Assembly (NCBI GenBank): GCA_015499995.1 | Contig: JADNRV010000540.1 | Location: 1-25,701 of the forward strand | Reading direction: 5' to 3' | DNA length: 25,701 nt | Source: Flammula alnicola | Taxonomy: Eukaryota > Basidiomycota > Agaricomycetes > Agaricales > Strophariaceae | Shown here: positions 1 through 10,230 of the stretch, piece after piece | Layout: every line of letters starts with the position of its first letter | How positions within the stretch are numbered: the stretch's first letter is position 1 | Notes under the pieces: generated by a model | Database searches by the model: none | What the model was told of the DNA's origin: nothing | What the model saw: only the letters and a program-made list of their open reading frames with translations | Made by a program: the position numbers and the translations under genes

Positions 1-527
1 AGAAGAAGGGCAGATAAAATTCGAACCCCAAAGCAAAGTAGACCCATCACGGCACGGGTATGCACGAAGTTGAGGGTGAAGGAGGGTGGGGGAAGATGGG
101 GCCCAACTATTGGTGTTGCCTAAATAAATGTAATGCGATCCGATCGAGACGCCAAACTCTTGCCACTTGCTTCAGATTTATGTGAACAAGCACCTTCTTA
201 TCTTGGGTCAGTCGTCATATTGAGTTGCGATTAACTCTCTCAGGTCACGACCCACGAGTCTCAGGGGGAGTCGGCAGTTACTGAGCGACGAAGTTGGAGA
301 GAACTACCCACCTGAGCACTCCATGTGTCCATATCGACAGCATGTCGAACCAGCTTCTACCCCGGTGCCAGAGGTTCACGGACTTCTTTCAGCTTTCCAG
401 CTTACGCGTCGGGAGATAACAAGATAAGGACATTGCATCAACAATCATGATCGAGCCCCTTTCTAGGATAAGGACTAAGGCCGCCTCTCGGAAGTTAGTG
501 ATAGTGGATATGTATTGTGCCCTCCTG
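1..527. other. Left-edge spacer, no gene seen
   Basis: This stretch lies downstream of the DUF89 pseudogene on its coding strand. Short open frames occur on both strands (for example 389-586 minus), but none continues into a spliced model or resembles a family I know. The sequence near position 25 contains a TTCGAA core like a tRNA B box on the minus strand, but no pairing T-stem or A box surrounds it. I see nothing else here. Confidence 0.5.
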
Positions 528-2265
528 TTACCTCTTTTCAGATTTCTGCAAGAACGACACCAAGGCATAACTAGAACGAATTGCATTCGTGAGTCAGCCT
601 GTCAATTTCGATGCCGCATTCACACCTACCGCCCATCTACCCTCCATATCTCACTACTCTGATCGAGCCGTTCGGCGACGTCTTTGGCGACACCGACAAC
701 GACATCGGCTTTATTGGTTCGGAGACTACTGAGGATGGGAAATGATCCGGCCAAAGGACCTGATGGAATGTACATATTAAATAAATTCAATTAGAGAGAT
801 AACACGAGGTTGCAGCTTGTGACGCACCTATCGCTTCCGCGAAGGGTGTCCACGCGGGCCAGCGTACGTCACCTGTAAGCCTGTTCCATGACCATGAGCA
901 TGTAATACGCGAAGTATATTCATCTGCGACTTACTTTCTAAAACTGAAACGAAGGGTGTCATTTTGACCACGTATATTAATCATTTTTTCAAAGAACGTA
1001 CTTGAGATCACCCTTTACCTTCAGTCAATATTACCAAAGTCCGAAAGTCGTGCCAACGGCTCACTTTAAATACAACAAGTCCACTCTCCTTCAACATCCC
1101 AAAGGTCTGTGGCGCGTCCGTCTCCGTATCCCAATACGGTCTAGGGTTCGTCCAAAATTCGGCGCTCTTGCTCGCAGAGTCACCGCCAAGAGGAGTATCC
1201 ACAAGAACGGACAAGCAAAATATGTCGAGGTATGATCTCCACCGAGAGACCATCTGAGAGAGATTTTCTAGCTGGACCCTCGATTCTGGGCCATCCGTAG
1301 CTTCGGTGGGGGAGAAAGACGATTCGGCGAGCACAGAAAATGTGTCCTTAAAACCAGGAGGCGTCACATCCGACACAAACCAAGGAATGAGCTTGGACTG
1401 AAGACATTTGAGTATTAGTTTTATGCAGCTGATATAAGCCTTGTCCATGACGACGACTTACTGAAACACAACTCTTGAGACGTAAGGAGTATACGTGACC
1501 AGAAAGTCGGCGAAAACCAGGTCTGTAAAGAGCTGCAAGGTCCTTAGCAGTGACATGCGCCGATATAGTTACGCGCTTGCTTCGCCATCGTCTGGAATAC
1601 ACCTACATCAAGGTCAGCACAACGGAACAAGAATACTCTCTGCGAAGAGCAAGACTCACTCCGACGGCCTACCCCTGGCCATCTCATACTTCAATTTGCT
1701 CACTTTCTCGATGATCCCGGTGCCTTCTGTGACTTTCTTCTACAAAGCAGCTCTCTTCTCGCCATCCCGATCGGCGATTCCGTTCAGTTGTATTGACAAT
1801 GTTTGGCACGCATGATGTAGATACTCAACGACGCCAGTGATGATGGTCGGCCAGCGTTTGACGACGGTTTCGTATCGGGCATGAAAGGCGTTGTTTAGAG
1901 TGAAGATCGCGGATGAAATCAAGATGAAATAACTCACGAGAATCTAAAGCGAATGAAAGGCAGAATACTGTAGCAATTAAATCAATTCGTCAGTAGGTGT
2001 GACCAGTGACCCACCTGACGAAATTTTGAATTCGTCAAATTACTATATTTAGGTATTTTTGATGGATTTGTAAGCTTTTTGATCTCCGGAACGACCGTTC
2101 CGGGCGGATTTTTCGCTGTGACCTCTGTGACCTTTCGTCAAATTGGGTAGGGCTGTGACCCGTGACCGCCGAATTGATTTAATTGCTACAGTAAGTGAGA
2201 ATGGGAGATTGCACTGATTGTTGAATTGCTTACCCGGACTTGTCAGTTGGATCGTAGGGTAAGGC
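528..2265 (-). pseudogene. Broken DUF89 / ARMT1-like damage-control phosphatase gene
   Basis: Fragments in order match the DUF89 (ARMT1-type metal-dependent phosphatase) family. They are PYDPTDKSGFS (2265-2234 and 1943-1938), TVVKRWPTIITGV (1875-1743), KVTEGTGIIEKVSKLKYEMA (1739-1660), IPDDGEAS (from 1602), LFTDLVFADFLVTY (about 1540-1467), IPWFVSDVTPPGF with the later FWTNPRPYWDTETDAP (1397-1065), GDLK, RLTGDVRWPAWTPFAEAIG, GPLAGSFPI with TNKADVVVGV (from 759), and WRVDGRYALVSFLQKSEKR with its stop (last exon 570-528). Lesions seen are an in-frame TAG at 1742-1740, a stop after GEASA, loss of roughly 140 codons between GEAS and LFTDL compared with the family as I remember it, a phase mismatch before IPWFVSD, and a CG where the second intron's AG acceptor should be (just before 1875). 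No ATG precedes PYDP, and repeat DNA abuts the 5' end. The C-terminal third is nearly intact, so the decay looks recent. Intact members are housekeeping-type enzymes of about 450 aa that dephosphorylate damaged sugar phosphates. Confidence 0.85.
1966..2193. mobile_element. MITE with TA target duplication, inside intron 1 of the DUF89 pseudogene
   Basis: A 228-bp segment is bounded by 24-bp perfect inverted copies at 1966-1989 and 2170-2193. Taking the outer TA as target-site duplication leaves 22-bp terminal inverted repeats beginning CTGTAGCAATTAAATC. TA duplication is typical of Tc1/mariner-type elements, and there is no coding capacity. Inside, the hexamer GTGACC occurs six times as three doublets (1999/2006, 2118/2127, 2155/2162). 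Removing the element restores a plain intron (donor at 2233, acceptor at 1944) joining KSG to FS of the DUF89 gene. Confidence 0.8.
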
Positions 2266-2279
2266 GACAAAAAGCGACT

Positions 2280-2323
2280 GTCCACTCTCCACGGTAACTG
2301 CATGCTCTGCACGCGTATGGGAC
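2280..2323 (-). repeat. Dispersed GC-rich repeat, copy 1
   Basis: Read on the minus strand, this 44-bp stretch is a near copy of 18204-18250 on the plus strand. They share GTCCCATA, GCGTGCAGAGC, TGCAGTTACC and TGGAGAGTGGAC in order, with a short indel and two or three mismatches. It ends 15 bp before the first recognisable codon of the DUF89 pseudogene, so it has probably replaced or displaced that gene's promoter and start. Confidence 0.7.
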
Positions 2324-4187
2324 AGCACAGGTCAGAGCACACACCCTTTCCCTACACAGGTAGGACTTCCATGAAGTTTTCAAGCTCCATTCTCCCCAGC
2401 CGAATTCCACTACGGTCGTCCCGCACAACCATTTCAGTGACATTATTTGCGCCTTGAAATGCGGGTCATGGGATAGTGGGCTGCACCTGAGTAATGCCGT
2501 TCGCGGTTTCCGTATCTCCGTAAGTAATTCAAACTTCAACTTCTTTCGTTCCTCCCCCAATAATCCCCTCTCATCTTCATGCCGCGCCACTCTCCTTCTT
2601 CTTTTTGACTTAGTTCTTCTACTCATGTACTGTGCAGCTACCTCTCTTCTGCTGGATCTATCTCTTTGGTGGCTAGATTCTCTCTGGTGGCTCAGGCTCG
2701 ATCCTGGCTTTTCTTGCTCTCGGGTCTTGGATGACTGGCTCTGGGGACTCTGGGCTCGTGTACTGACATTTTTATTCTTTTATAGGTCTTATTCATTCAA
2801 GGGGGATAGATGGAAGGGATTTGGGATGGAAAGAATGCAGCAGGATGTAGGACCAGGTATCAGTTCAGTTTTACCGGTCACCTCCCTTCCCTCATCTTTT
2901 TTTTGCTTCCTCCCTTCCTTCTTAGATTGGTTATATACTGCTTAAAATACCTCATGTAGTAGTTAGGCTTGCAATATCATTGTTTTATCAACTACTTATA
3001 TGACCAGCCAGAAGGAAGGAAAATGAAGGAAAATGGGAATATCCTAATAACCTAGATGCTGTCCCTCAGGCCTCAGAACTCGCCGCAGCTGGACTCCAGG
3101 GTTGGCCAAAAGCTGACTGCCAGCCGAACTGGTGTCAGGCTGTCGCATCCGACCTGGCCACCATGTAATGGGGACAATGCTCTGCTATTTCAAACTCCGA
3201 CCCACCACTGTCGAAACGGCCTTGCCGCATATCTTCACGACCTCAACAGATACAGACTAGTTTGTATGAGGAAAAATGCTCGCTTTGATAGTTTAAATAA
3301 ATTCTTGGGAACAGATTTTTATTTCTTGGGTCCAACCTTTCAATATCCTTCATACGAAGCACAGATCTCAGAAACTAGACATTTTAAAAAAAATCCGTAC
3401 CCAAGAATCTCATTTGAATTGAAAATTAAACAAAATGGCTTGTTCACTTTTTCTCTCCGTTGTGGCTGGAAGCCAGCACAAAGAGGTCGCAAAAACGCGT
3501 TTTTGGCGTCCAAAAAGGGCAAATCAGCATGGCTTACCTTTTTCGGTAGTGGCCACTTTTACTGTCACGCAAAAGTTGCACGGGTTGCCGGTCCCCACAT
3601 GTAACCGCCCTGTGGCCGTTGTGCCAGGATCAGCCGGTGACATGTGACATGTTCGGCTCCAGCTCTATTGCAGGACCCAGGTGCGTGCGAAATGCCGGTG
3701 TAGCTTTCTACTCGATCTGTGCTGGAGAATTCAGAGCTCGGTATGGGTATGTATTGGGATGGCGTCAACTTTGTTCAAATTTCGTGTTGAGCGGGCCTGG
3801 CTTTCGCTCCGACCATTCCGATTTGAAATTGTCACCGCATTTATGGCCGGCGCCTGGCCAACATCAGCTATCGGTGAGCTATTTTTTGATGTGTTATTTA
3901 AATTGTGAGTAAGGATACGAATGTGGTATGGTACTGTCATTCGAGGGATCCGGAGCCTGAGGACTCAGAGAAGAAGGGCCGGGCGACAGTTTGAGGGCTC
4001 GAAATTTGCCACCTTTTTCGAGCGCCGTGTGCGTTGACGGAGGTAAAATAGCAGTGCAAGGACAATGACTGCCAAGAACACCTCCTTACTGGTGTTCATA
4101 AAACATAAATCAACCCATAAAACAGCTAATCGATAGAGACCACCTATGCCATCCGGATCCTCTACGTAAGTAATAAGTAGCATAGGT
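2324..4187. other. Long spacer without recognisable genes
   Basis: The part at 2540-2940 is strongly pyrimidine-rich on the plus strand, with a short duplicated unit (TCTCTTTGGTGGCT then TCTCTCTGGTGGCT near 2660-2690) and CCCTTCC runs. Open frames such as 2454-2945 plus are low-complexity products of this bias. The 182-codon frame at 3056-3604 plus has no family signature and overlaps open frames in other phases. An inverted repeat at 3301-3409 is listed separately. A minus-strand frame at 3965-4210 encodes one hydrophobic stretch but does not splice onto the flavin monooxygenase, so I leave it unannotated. Confidence 0.5.
3301..3409. repeat. Inverted repeat / potential hairpin
   Basis: The left arm at 3301-3324 begins ATTCTTGGGAACAGATTTTT. 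The right arm at 3387-3409 is its near-perfect reverse complement (two mismatches in the first 18 bases). The arms enclose about 62 bp with no coding potential. It could be a very short non-autonomous element or a chance hairpin. I see no clear target duplication. Confidence 0.5.
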
Positions 4188-4193
4188 TTTATT
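4188..4193 (-). terminator. Candidate polyadenylation signal of the flavin monooxygenase gene
   Basis: A perfect AATAAA hexamer lies on the minus strand 39 nt after the stop codon of the flavin monooxygenase gene, a position consistent with 3'-end formation. Fungal signals are loose, so this is only suggestive. Confidence 0.4.
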
Positions 4194-4231
4194 GTCGATT
4201 CGATTACCATCCAAGCACATGATGGAATAAT

Positions 4232-6811
4232 TTAAACACGAAGAGATATACAATCAGGACCGATATCAGCTGCATAACGCGTTTTGATCAGACTCTCCTC
4301 CTCGGCTTTGATATCTAAAATCAGAACGTTCATCAGCATCAACGACAGCACAGAGTATTAATCCTTACACATTGCGACATGCTTCGTATAAAACCTGTTA
4401 AGGGATAGATTACCTATCGACATGTACGTGGGTAGGTATGACATAAAGACAGACATTTAATCAATAGCGCACCGTGCATGTACCACAGACCCTTTATGGG
4501 AAAGGCACGGAACCAGCTCATCTCTCCTTCCTCGTTGACACCAGTCATGGGAGGACATTGGTCCGCTATAACATCCCCGCAGAGTAGTCGAATGAAGTTT
4601 CGCATATCACCACACCTAGATCGTAATTAGCATAGAGTAGATGCTACCTGGAGATAGGAAGGGGAAATTTGTCCTTACCCTGTCGCATAAATGACCGCGT
4701 CAATGTCAAGCCTGGTCCCATCTTCGAATTCGACCCCATGTTCGTCGTAAGTCTTGATTTGAGTACCAGATTTGATTTTAATCTTCTTTTCAATTATGAG
4801 TTTAGTGGCTCCGACATCTGTATGTTTCAATTAAAATCTGACTTCCGTTCGACGCTAGAAAATGACATTTTCTGACCAAAATAATGACCGCCTCCATTTT
4901 GCTTCAAAGTCAAGAGGATGCCAGCATCTTTTAACCCAAGGCTCGTTTTATAGCCAACGCTGTTCAGACTGTCGATCATCTCTCTGAGGACAGAGTCACC
5001 TAAAAGTAAATACCGACAGACATTTCAGAAAGCTTACTTCTGATCGGCCATGATTGCCTTTGCGCCGCGTTGTGCCATTCCTCCTTCAAGGAGAAGGTGG
5101 GGCATAGAATGGGTGAGCAGATCAGCCATTTCAATAGGAGGACCTCCCTCATGATAGAGTGCTCCGGATAAAGTACTCAACGTGTAATCAAGCTGGAATC
5201 GTGGAAGGGGACTCACATCCTCCTAGATATTTCCATCCCTTGTCCAAGTTCATGACAAAAGTAGACGATCTTTGTAATAAGGTAACGTCTGCCACAAATT
5301 CAGATCTCCATAGACGTTCATAACAGGTGGAGCACTGACCAATTCCGTCCTTCGCCAAGTCAGACGCGATATCATGAGCTGGGCGTGGTGCAGATGAGAT
5401 AAAAGGAAATGCGGATAGGAAAAGTAGAGAATCCACACCAGAGTTTCCTGCCCCAACAACGAGAACTTTTTTGTTCTTGTAGGATGCCGCTCGCTTATAC
5501 TGGGAAGAATGGATGACAGATCCACTGAAGACATTCTATTTGGACCCAGATAAGTTCGAAGACACGAAAGCGTCGGAAATATAAATCTCACTTGATTCGG
5601 AATTTCAGGAATCCTTGGAATACCATCTCCTTGACCTGTGGCGATGACTATAATAACACTTAGCAAGTTGAAAAACAAACTTCCAGGGAGACCAACCAAA
5701 ATGATTGACGCGAAAAATGCGTTTCGTCTGTGAATCCAGACGCTGTACTTGGACTGTCCACTTTCCATTCGGTTCTTGCGTGGCACCAAGAACTGTGGAT
5801 GAGGTCCACACATTGAGTTCCAATAACTTGGCGTAGCTCTCTAGCCATTCTGCCATCTGTCCGATTGATTAGCTGTGTTAGAGTATCAGAATATAAAGTT
5901 GAACCTTTGGGCCAGGTGTATACTTTGGCCAGGTTGACGGGAAGCTGTCAATGGTAGAATTTCAATGTGGCTTATTTACTTTCCAAATTAATAAACGTAC
6001 GGGATGTAAGGCATATGGTCAAACCCTAAAAATGCACGAAATAAAATTTATTAAACATATGGAAATAAATAAATTCTTCTTTATACTTACAGACAGGGAA
6101 ATGCAGACACAGACTATCATATCTTTTTCTCCATGAGTCGCCTATACAGGGATCCTTTTCAACAACCAAGGTGGAAATGTCCAAGTACTTCAGCCGCGCA
6201 GCAAGCATCAGTCCACTTTGTCCGCCTCCTACGATGAGCACAGTGGGACTTGTTTCAAACTCCATTTCATGTCGACGCTGCTCTAACCATATAGCGCCGG
6301 GGACACCATCCTGTCTGCGACGTGGACCGATCTGTTCAGGGAAACTCTTCAAATCGTCGAGGTTGGTGAACATTGTATATGCCTTCCATTGCCCAGTGGA
6401 GGTCGGGACGAGACGGAAGACACCAGTGCACAATGCAACTTCGGTGTCGAAATTGAAGAGCCCGAGTACCCATGCAGTATCAGGGAAAGGCTTCTGGTAT
6501 CGGACAAACTCCTTCCACTTCAACGCATGTACTCCAGTTACCTTCAAACGCGCCTCGAGGAATGTCCTGATTTTGGCCGAGCCCTCGAAGGTTCGAAGAT
6601 CCCATGTAAGTGCATTGGCGTCTCGCCACAAGGCGTCTTCGCAGAATAGACTCAAGATACCGTCTACGTCACCTTTGGAGATGACAGATGTGAATTGTTG
6701 AAACCATTCCTTAGCGACCTGAGCAGCATTCGACTCGATATTTGCTGGAAGTGACGCTCCTAGCCTCTCGAGGGTGGGAATACGAAATGAGGGCGTAGTC
6801 GGGGGTGCCAT
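4232..6811 (-). CDS. NTF2/SnoaL-like domain plus flavin-containing monooxygenase
   Basis: The spliced model gives 616 aa. Exons are 6811-6091, 6025-6001, 5944-5905, 5856-5697, 5647-5592, 5535-5439, 5378-5340, 5288-5217, 5161-5038, 4983-4877, 4817-4679, 4615-4473, 4413-4369 and 4314-4232, and all phases agree. Residues about 25-185 form the NTF2/SnoaL-like N-terminal domain. Residues 191-220 carry the FAD-binding fold with GGGQSG at 195-200 and the acidic end VVEKD. The VIATGQGDG loop is at 316-324, the FMO-type motif [11 protein letters not shown] at 337-347, the NADPH site GAGNSAHDIA at 362-371, and a second ATG loop at 525-527. From the family, it is expected to use FAD, NADPH and O2 to oxygenate a nitrogen, sulfur or carbonyl carbon of a soluble small molecule. 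No signal peptide is visible, so it is probably cytosolic. All catalytic motifs are present and the gene looks functional. It faces away from the PLP-enzyme gene across a 3.4-kb spacer. The substrate cannot be read from sequence. Confidence 0.93.
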
Positions 6812-6910
6812 AACGGTGAAGGTGTTGAAAGGATTCAGTGTATTTTTTGATACAAGTCTATCGGGTCAAGACGCCAAGACGGTGGGAGAAGACTTCCAGA
6901 ATTCCAAATA

Positions 6911-6938
6911 TCGGCGGGGAGCCGTTGGAACCCGCCGA
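6911..6938. promoter_or_regulatory. Perfect inverted repeat upstream of the flavin monooxygenase
   Basis: TCGGCGGG and CCCGCCGA flank a 12-bp spacer, making a perfect 8-bp dyad 100-127 bp upstream of the monooxygenase ATG. Inverted CGG triplets are the classic target of fungal Zn2Cys6 activators, which often control metabolite clusters. No such regulator gene is in the window and I do not see the same dyad before the other genes, so a regulatory role is inference. Confidence 0.4.
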
Positions 6939-7254
6939 ATAAAAATATCCCTTGTTCTAGTTTCTTCAAGCAGATTCCAACGTTGATGAGAAGTTCGATG
7001 CCTTCCTGATATGATGGTCAATAATCCGTCTCACGTCAAACATAATGGGATTATGATATGAAGACGCGATTTCGTGGGTGTGGACCTGTGTGGACAAAAC
7101 TTGAAATGTTGCCACGAGTGGGTAGCTGTTTTTGGCTCGTTTTGACAGGTAAGCCTACAGGCCTTGCGGGTAATTAAGAATGGTCCCTGCACAGGGAATA
7201 CCGCGGGTTTACTGGTGCTATTGCCGAGAGTCTGGATGTTACGCCCGTGTACAT

Positions 7255-7385
7255 TGTACCATTTCGAATGATTGTCCTAGGGTGTGGCCGATGACTGGCC
7301 AACACTCTGTGTGACGCCGGACAAGGACAAAAATTGGTCCACAAGTGCTGTGATCTGTGGCGGACCAATCATTCGAAATGATACA
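7255..7385. mobile_element. Small terminal-inverted-repeat element, possible MITE
   Basis: The left arm at 7255-7277 contains CATTTCGAATGATTG. The right arm at 7362-7385 contains its exact reverse complement, and flanking bases also match with one substitution and one indel. A TA dinucleotide brackets the arms on both sides (7257-7258 and 7382-7383), compatible with a TA target duplication. The interior of about 85 bp is non-coding and includes a further partial copy of the arm (TTGGTCC). Confidence 0.5.
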
Positions 7386-8349
7386 CTGGATGACTCCCCG
7401 TAGAAATCTGGTATTCTAGACTCGTACTAAATTCCAGCTACACTCAGATTTCGAACCATGGCTGGCGCCTGTGGGCACGGCGTGTCAGACTTGAAAAGGT
7501 GCAAAGGAAAACGGAAAAAATCAAGTTTCCTGCTGGGCTATACTCTTCATGGAGCACAAGTGACGTCAAAAAGCCCCGGAAAACAAAGGTGAACTTCGAT
7601 ATCATACACTGCCCTCTCAATTTGAAATTTCGTGCGACGGAGGCATGATATCCTCGGCTGATGCAAGTTTGAAAGTACTTGCATCAAATTCCTACAGGAA
7701 GTCATTCACTAGACCATCACAGAGATTGTATCAATGCGTTCCAGATGCTCTGATGAGTTTTGAATGAGGCCGCAGAGACTTTCGCTAGTTCTATCATTCC
7801 ATCAAGTATGAATCTTGATTTATGAGAATATCGTTGGTAACTCGGGCGCCGGGGTCCATAGATCCAGCTTATATTTAAATTATATACTGCATATACATTA
7901 GACAGATGCTGTCCTCTGTTCCCGAAAGACAACAGACGGAGCAAAGATAGAACCAGAAGAATGATGGTGGTCGAGGTGGAATGTTGTACTCTCGTATAGC
8001 TTCTAGAAGAAAGGAATAGATATGCTCCATTGCCTATCGAAGATGCAAGTAGAGATGAAGGCATCGAACGGCGCGAACGAAGAGTCGAACGTTGGTGTTG
8101 GAGATCTAGACGGTTGCGGTCGGAGTTAGTCGGAGACGACGCCATACAGTCATACGGGTTGTTACCGTACCTTCGCCAATGATGACCAGACAAACCAACG
8201 ATACATACTGCGAGACTCAGTAGCCGAGAGGCAGATACACGCCTAGAATTTGTGTACAATGTTAGAATGTGCATACCCCAGATTCGACACTGTAATACAG
8301 GCCATCCATCTCTCGTTCTCATTCTCCCTTCACCTTCACTGTCTCTCGT

Positions 8350-8400
8350 CTTCTCTCACTCTCCTCCTTCTCTCACTCTCCTCCTTCTCTTCCTCGTCTC
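8350..8400. repeat. Polypyrimidine tandem repeat
   Basis: The unit CTCTCACTCTCCTCCTTC occurs twice in direct succession and runs on into more C/T sequence. The tract is almost purely pyrimidine on the plus strand, so it is also a potential triplex-forming stretch. It accounts for the serine/leucine-rich open frames around it. Confidence 0.7.
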
Positions 8401-8675
8401 CTTCATTCCTTGTTGGTGAGGTTCACGATATCCATCGTTTGCAAGAGAGCGGCGCGGCAGTGGTGGTAGGTACAGCAGGCAGCAGTGATTGTGGGTGTGT
8501 GGCGACGTCGTCGTTCACACGATGTGGTCGGGGCCATGACGTTGCAAGGGAGAGACCATAGAAGAAGGGGTGGTGGACAGAGGGCGATGCTGTTGAGCGT
8601 AATGACATTGAGGGAGAAGGCGAGGAAGCCGTCCGCCTCCTCGTCTGGCCTGTTGGTTTGGGTCGGTGAGAGTAC

Positions 8676-9072
8676 CTCCCTATATTTGGTGTCCGCGAAA
8701 ATCCCAAAATCCGGCCTCAAATCCGCAAATTCGGACAGAGGTCATCACGTGAAATTCAAAAAAGGAAATATTTCGGTGTTCAACGTTAACTCAACGTTCA
8801 ACGTTCGTCTCGTTTTCTACATTTTCTGGCAACATAAATCATGAGAAATATATTCACACCGAGCTACAAAGTACAATGACGAATTTTTCGATGGCAATAA
8901 TTGATTTTGAAATCGCAATTGCTAAAAGTGGGTACGGGCCGACCATCGGCCCTCAAATCCGCAAAAAGTGGACAGACTAAGCAATTTCAAGCCCTCAAAT
9001 CCGCAAAAAATGGACACAGATACGATTTTTGGGCCTCAAATCCGCAAAATCGCGGACACCAAACATAGGGAG
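8676..9072. mobile_element. Non-autonomous terminal-inverted-repeat element (397 bp)
   Basis: The 23-bp ends at 8676-8698 (starting CTCCCTATATTTGGTGTCC) and 9050-9072 are inverted copies with two or three mismatches. Inside, CTCAAATCCGCAAA recurs four times (near 8715, 8950, 8992 and 9033), each followed within about ten bases by GGACA, the last three spaced about 41 bp apart. No transposase frame fits inside. I cannot see a convincing target duplication, so the exact boundaries may be a few bases off. Confidence 0.7.
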
Positions 9073-9703
9073 CTTCCCGGGGCCTGTGAGAGTGGTGGTG
9101 GATAGAGGAAGGAGATCGGCAAAAACGAGCAGTATGTGTTACTGCGCGTTTCCGCGACGTACCAGGTGGATCACCTTTCTTCAGGAGTCTCCCCTTATCT
9201 TCTACCTCCTCGCGAATCCTCCCAAATCGATCAAACGTCGGCCCCACATCCCTCGAAAGAGGGCAGGGCCACGCGACGCGGCCGTGTGTTTCGTTCGAGC
9301 CCTACAGTACCTATATCAAAAAAGAGTCATTCTGATGAGAATCATGCGATGGAAATGGAGAATGGAGGGCCTTGCTCACGCTTGCCGAATAGCCAAATTC
9401 TGACAATTCTCCCAGAATCTATCGCAAGATATGAGGGGAATCTGAATTTCATCGTGGCAAGAACCATTAAGTAAGAGCCTGACCTAAAAATAGAACTTGT
9501 TACTATTACATGTAGCATACCGTCTCAATCGTTCGTGCAGTGGAAGAGATTCCGGCAATAACAAAAGTCTATATACATTGCTCCACCACGATTGAGCAGA
9601 TAATTTAGTATCCTGAGGATCTGAATCACGATTCATGAGAAATATCGGATTCGGGTTGGATTCGGATTTCTCGGTGATCCATTTGTCGGAAACTTCCAGA
9701 AAG

Positions 9704-9713
9704 CCTTATAAGG
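9704..9713. promoter_or_regulatory. CArG box (CCTTATAAGG), distal
   Basis: This is a perfect palindromic CC(A/T)6GG sequence, the consensus bound by SRF/Mcm1-type MADS-box proteins. It lies about 560 bp upstream of the PLP-enzyme start. A second identical copy follows at 9955-9964. Function is inferred only from the motif. Confidence 0.35.
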
Positions 9714-9954
9714 AAATTCCCTAATCAGAGCGTCACAAATCCTGATAATGCTTTGGCTATCTCGACGCTGAGCATGATTGTGAAAAAAATGATACATGCA
9801 TTCAACATTAGAAACTTCTCCAATGGTATTGCCATGTTTCCTGAGAAGAATTAAGTTGTTGTTGGAGGTCGAGCCATTTTACAAATCAGAGCGGAACCTG
9901 ATCAGGCAAGGCCGTCACGGAATCGGTCACAAATTACATTATCGGCATTATCGC

Positions 9955-9964
9955 CCTTATAAGG
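9955..9964. promoter_or_regulatory. CArG box (CCTTATAAGG), proximal
   Basis: This is a second perfect CCTTATAAGG about 300 bp before the PLP-enzyme start. It sits inside a larger imperfect palindrome (CCCTTATAAGGCCTGATAAG followed by GG). Two identical 10-bp palindromes within 260 bp are unlikely by chance in this AT/GC-balanced sequence. Confidence 0.35.
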
Positions 9965-10230
9965 CCTGATAAGGGCGGAAGTTAGCATGATCAGATTGCT
10001 CAACTTTTCTTCAGAGCAACCTCCCTCCTTCAAGAATGGCGGAATGGTTATGCTTTGTATATTGCAGCTCATAATAACCTCAAATACCCAAAATTTACCG
10101 CACAGAACGGCCAGAATAGAGAAAAGTTCTGAAAAGCTGTGTTCTGATCAGGAAACGTGACCGAAAACGGCATGATGATAAGGCATTTCGGAAGTTTCCG
10201 ACGTTGGGCACTCCGGCGCCTTATATTCCC

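Noticed and set aside
19..33. TTCGAA core resembling a tRNA T-loop near the left edge
   Set aside because: No complementary T-stem, A box or acceptor stem.
2454..2945. 163-codon Trp/Leu/Ser-rich frame
   Set aside because: Produced by a pyrimidine-rich low-complexity tract with short repeats.
3056..3604. 182-codon open frame on the plus strand
   Set aside because: Overlaps other open frames, contains the 3301-3409 inverted repeat and shows no domain.
3965..4210. 81-codon minus-strand frame with one hydrophobic helix
   Set aside because: Lies after the monooxygenase stop, cannot be spliced onto it, and has no recognised family.
6171..6701. 176-codon plus-strand frame
   Set aside because: Antisense shadow of the first exon of the flavin monooxygenase gene.
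7717..8322. 201-codon open frame on the minus strand with hydrophobic stretches
   Set aside because: No family signature in any frame, and a possible intron (GTACGG to CGTCTAG) does not lead to a recognisable product. Treated as chance or a very old relic.
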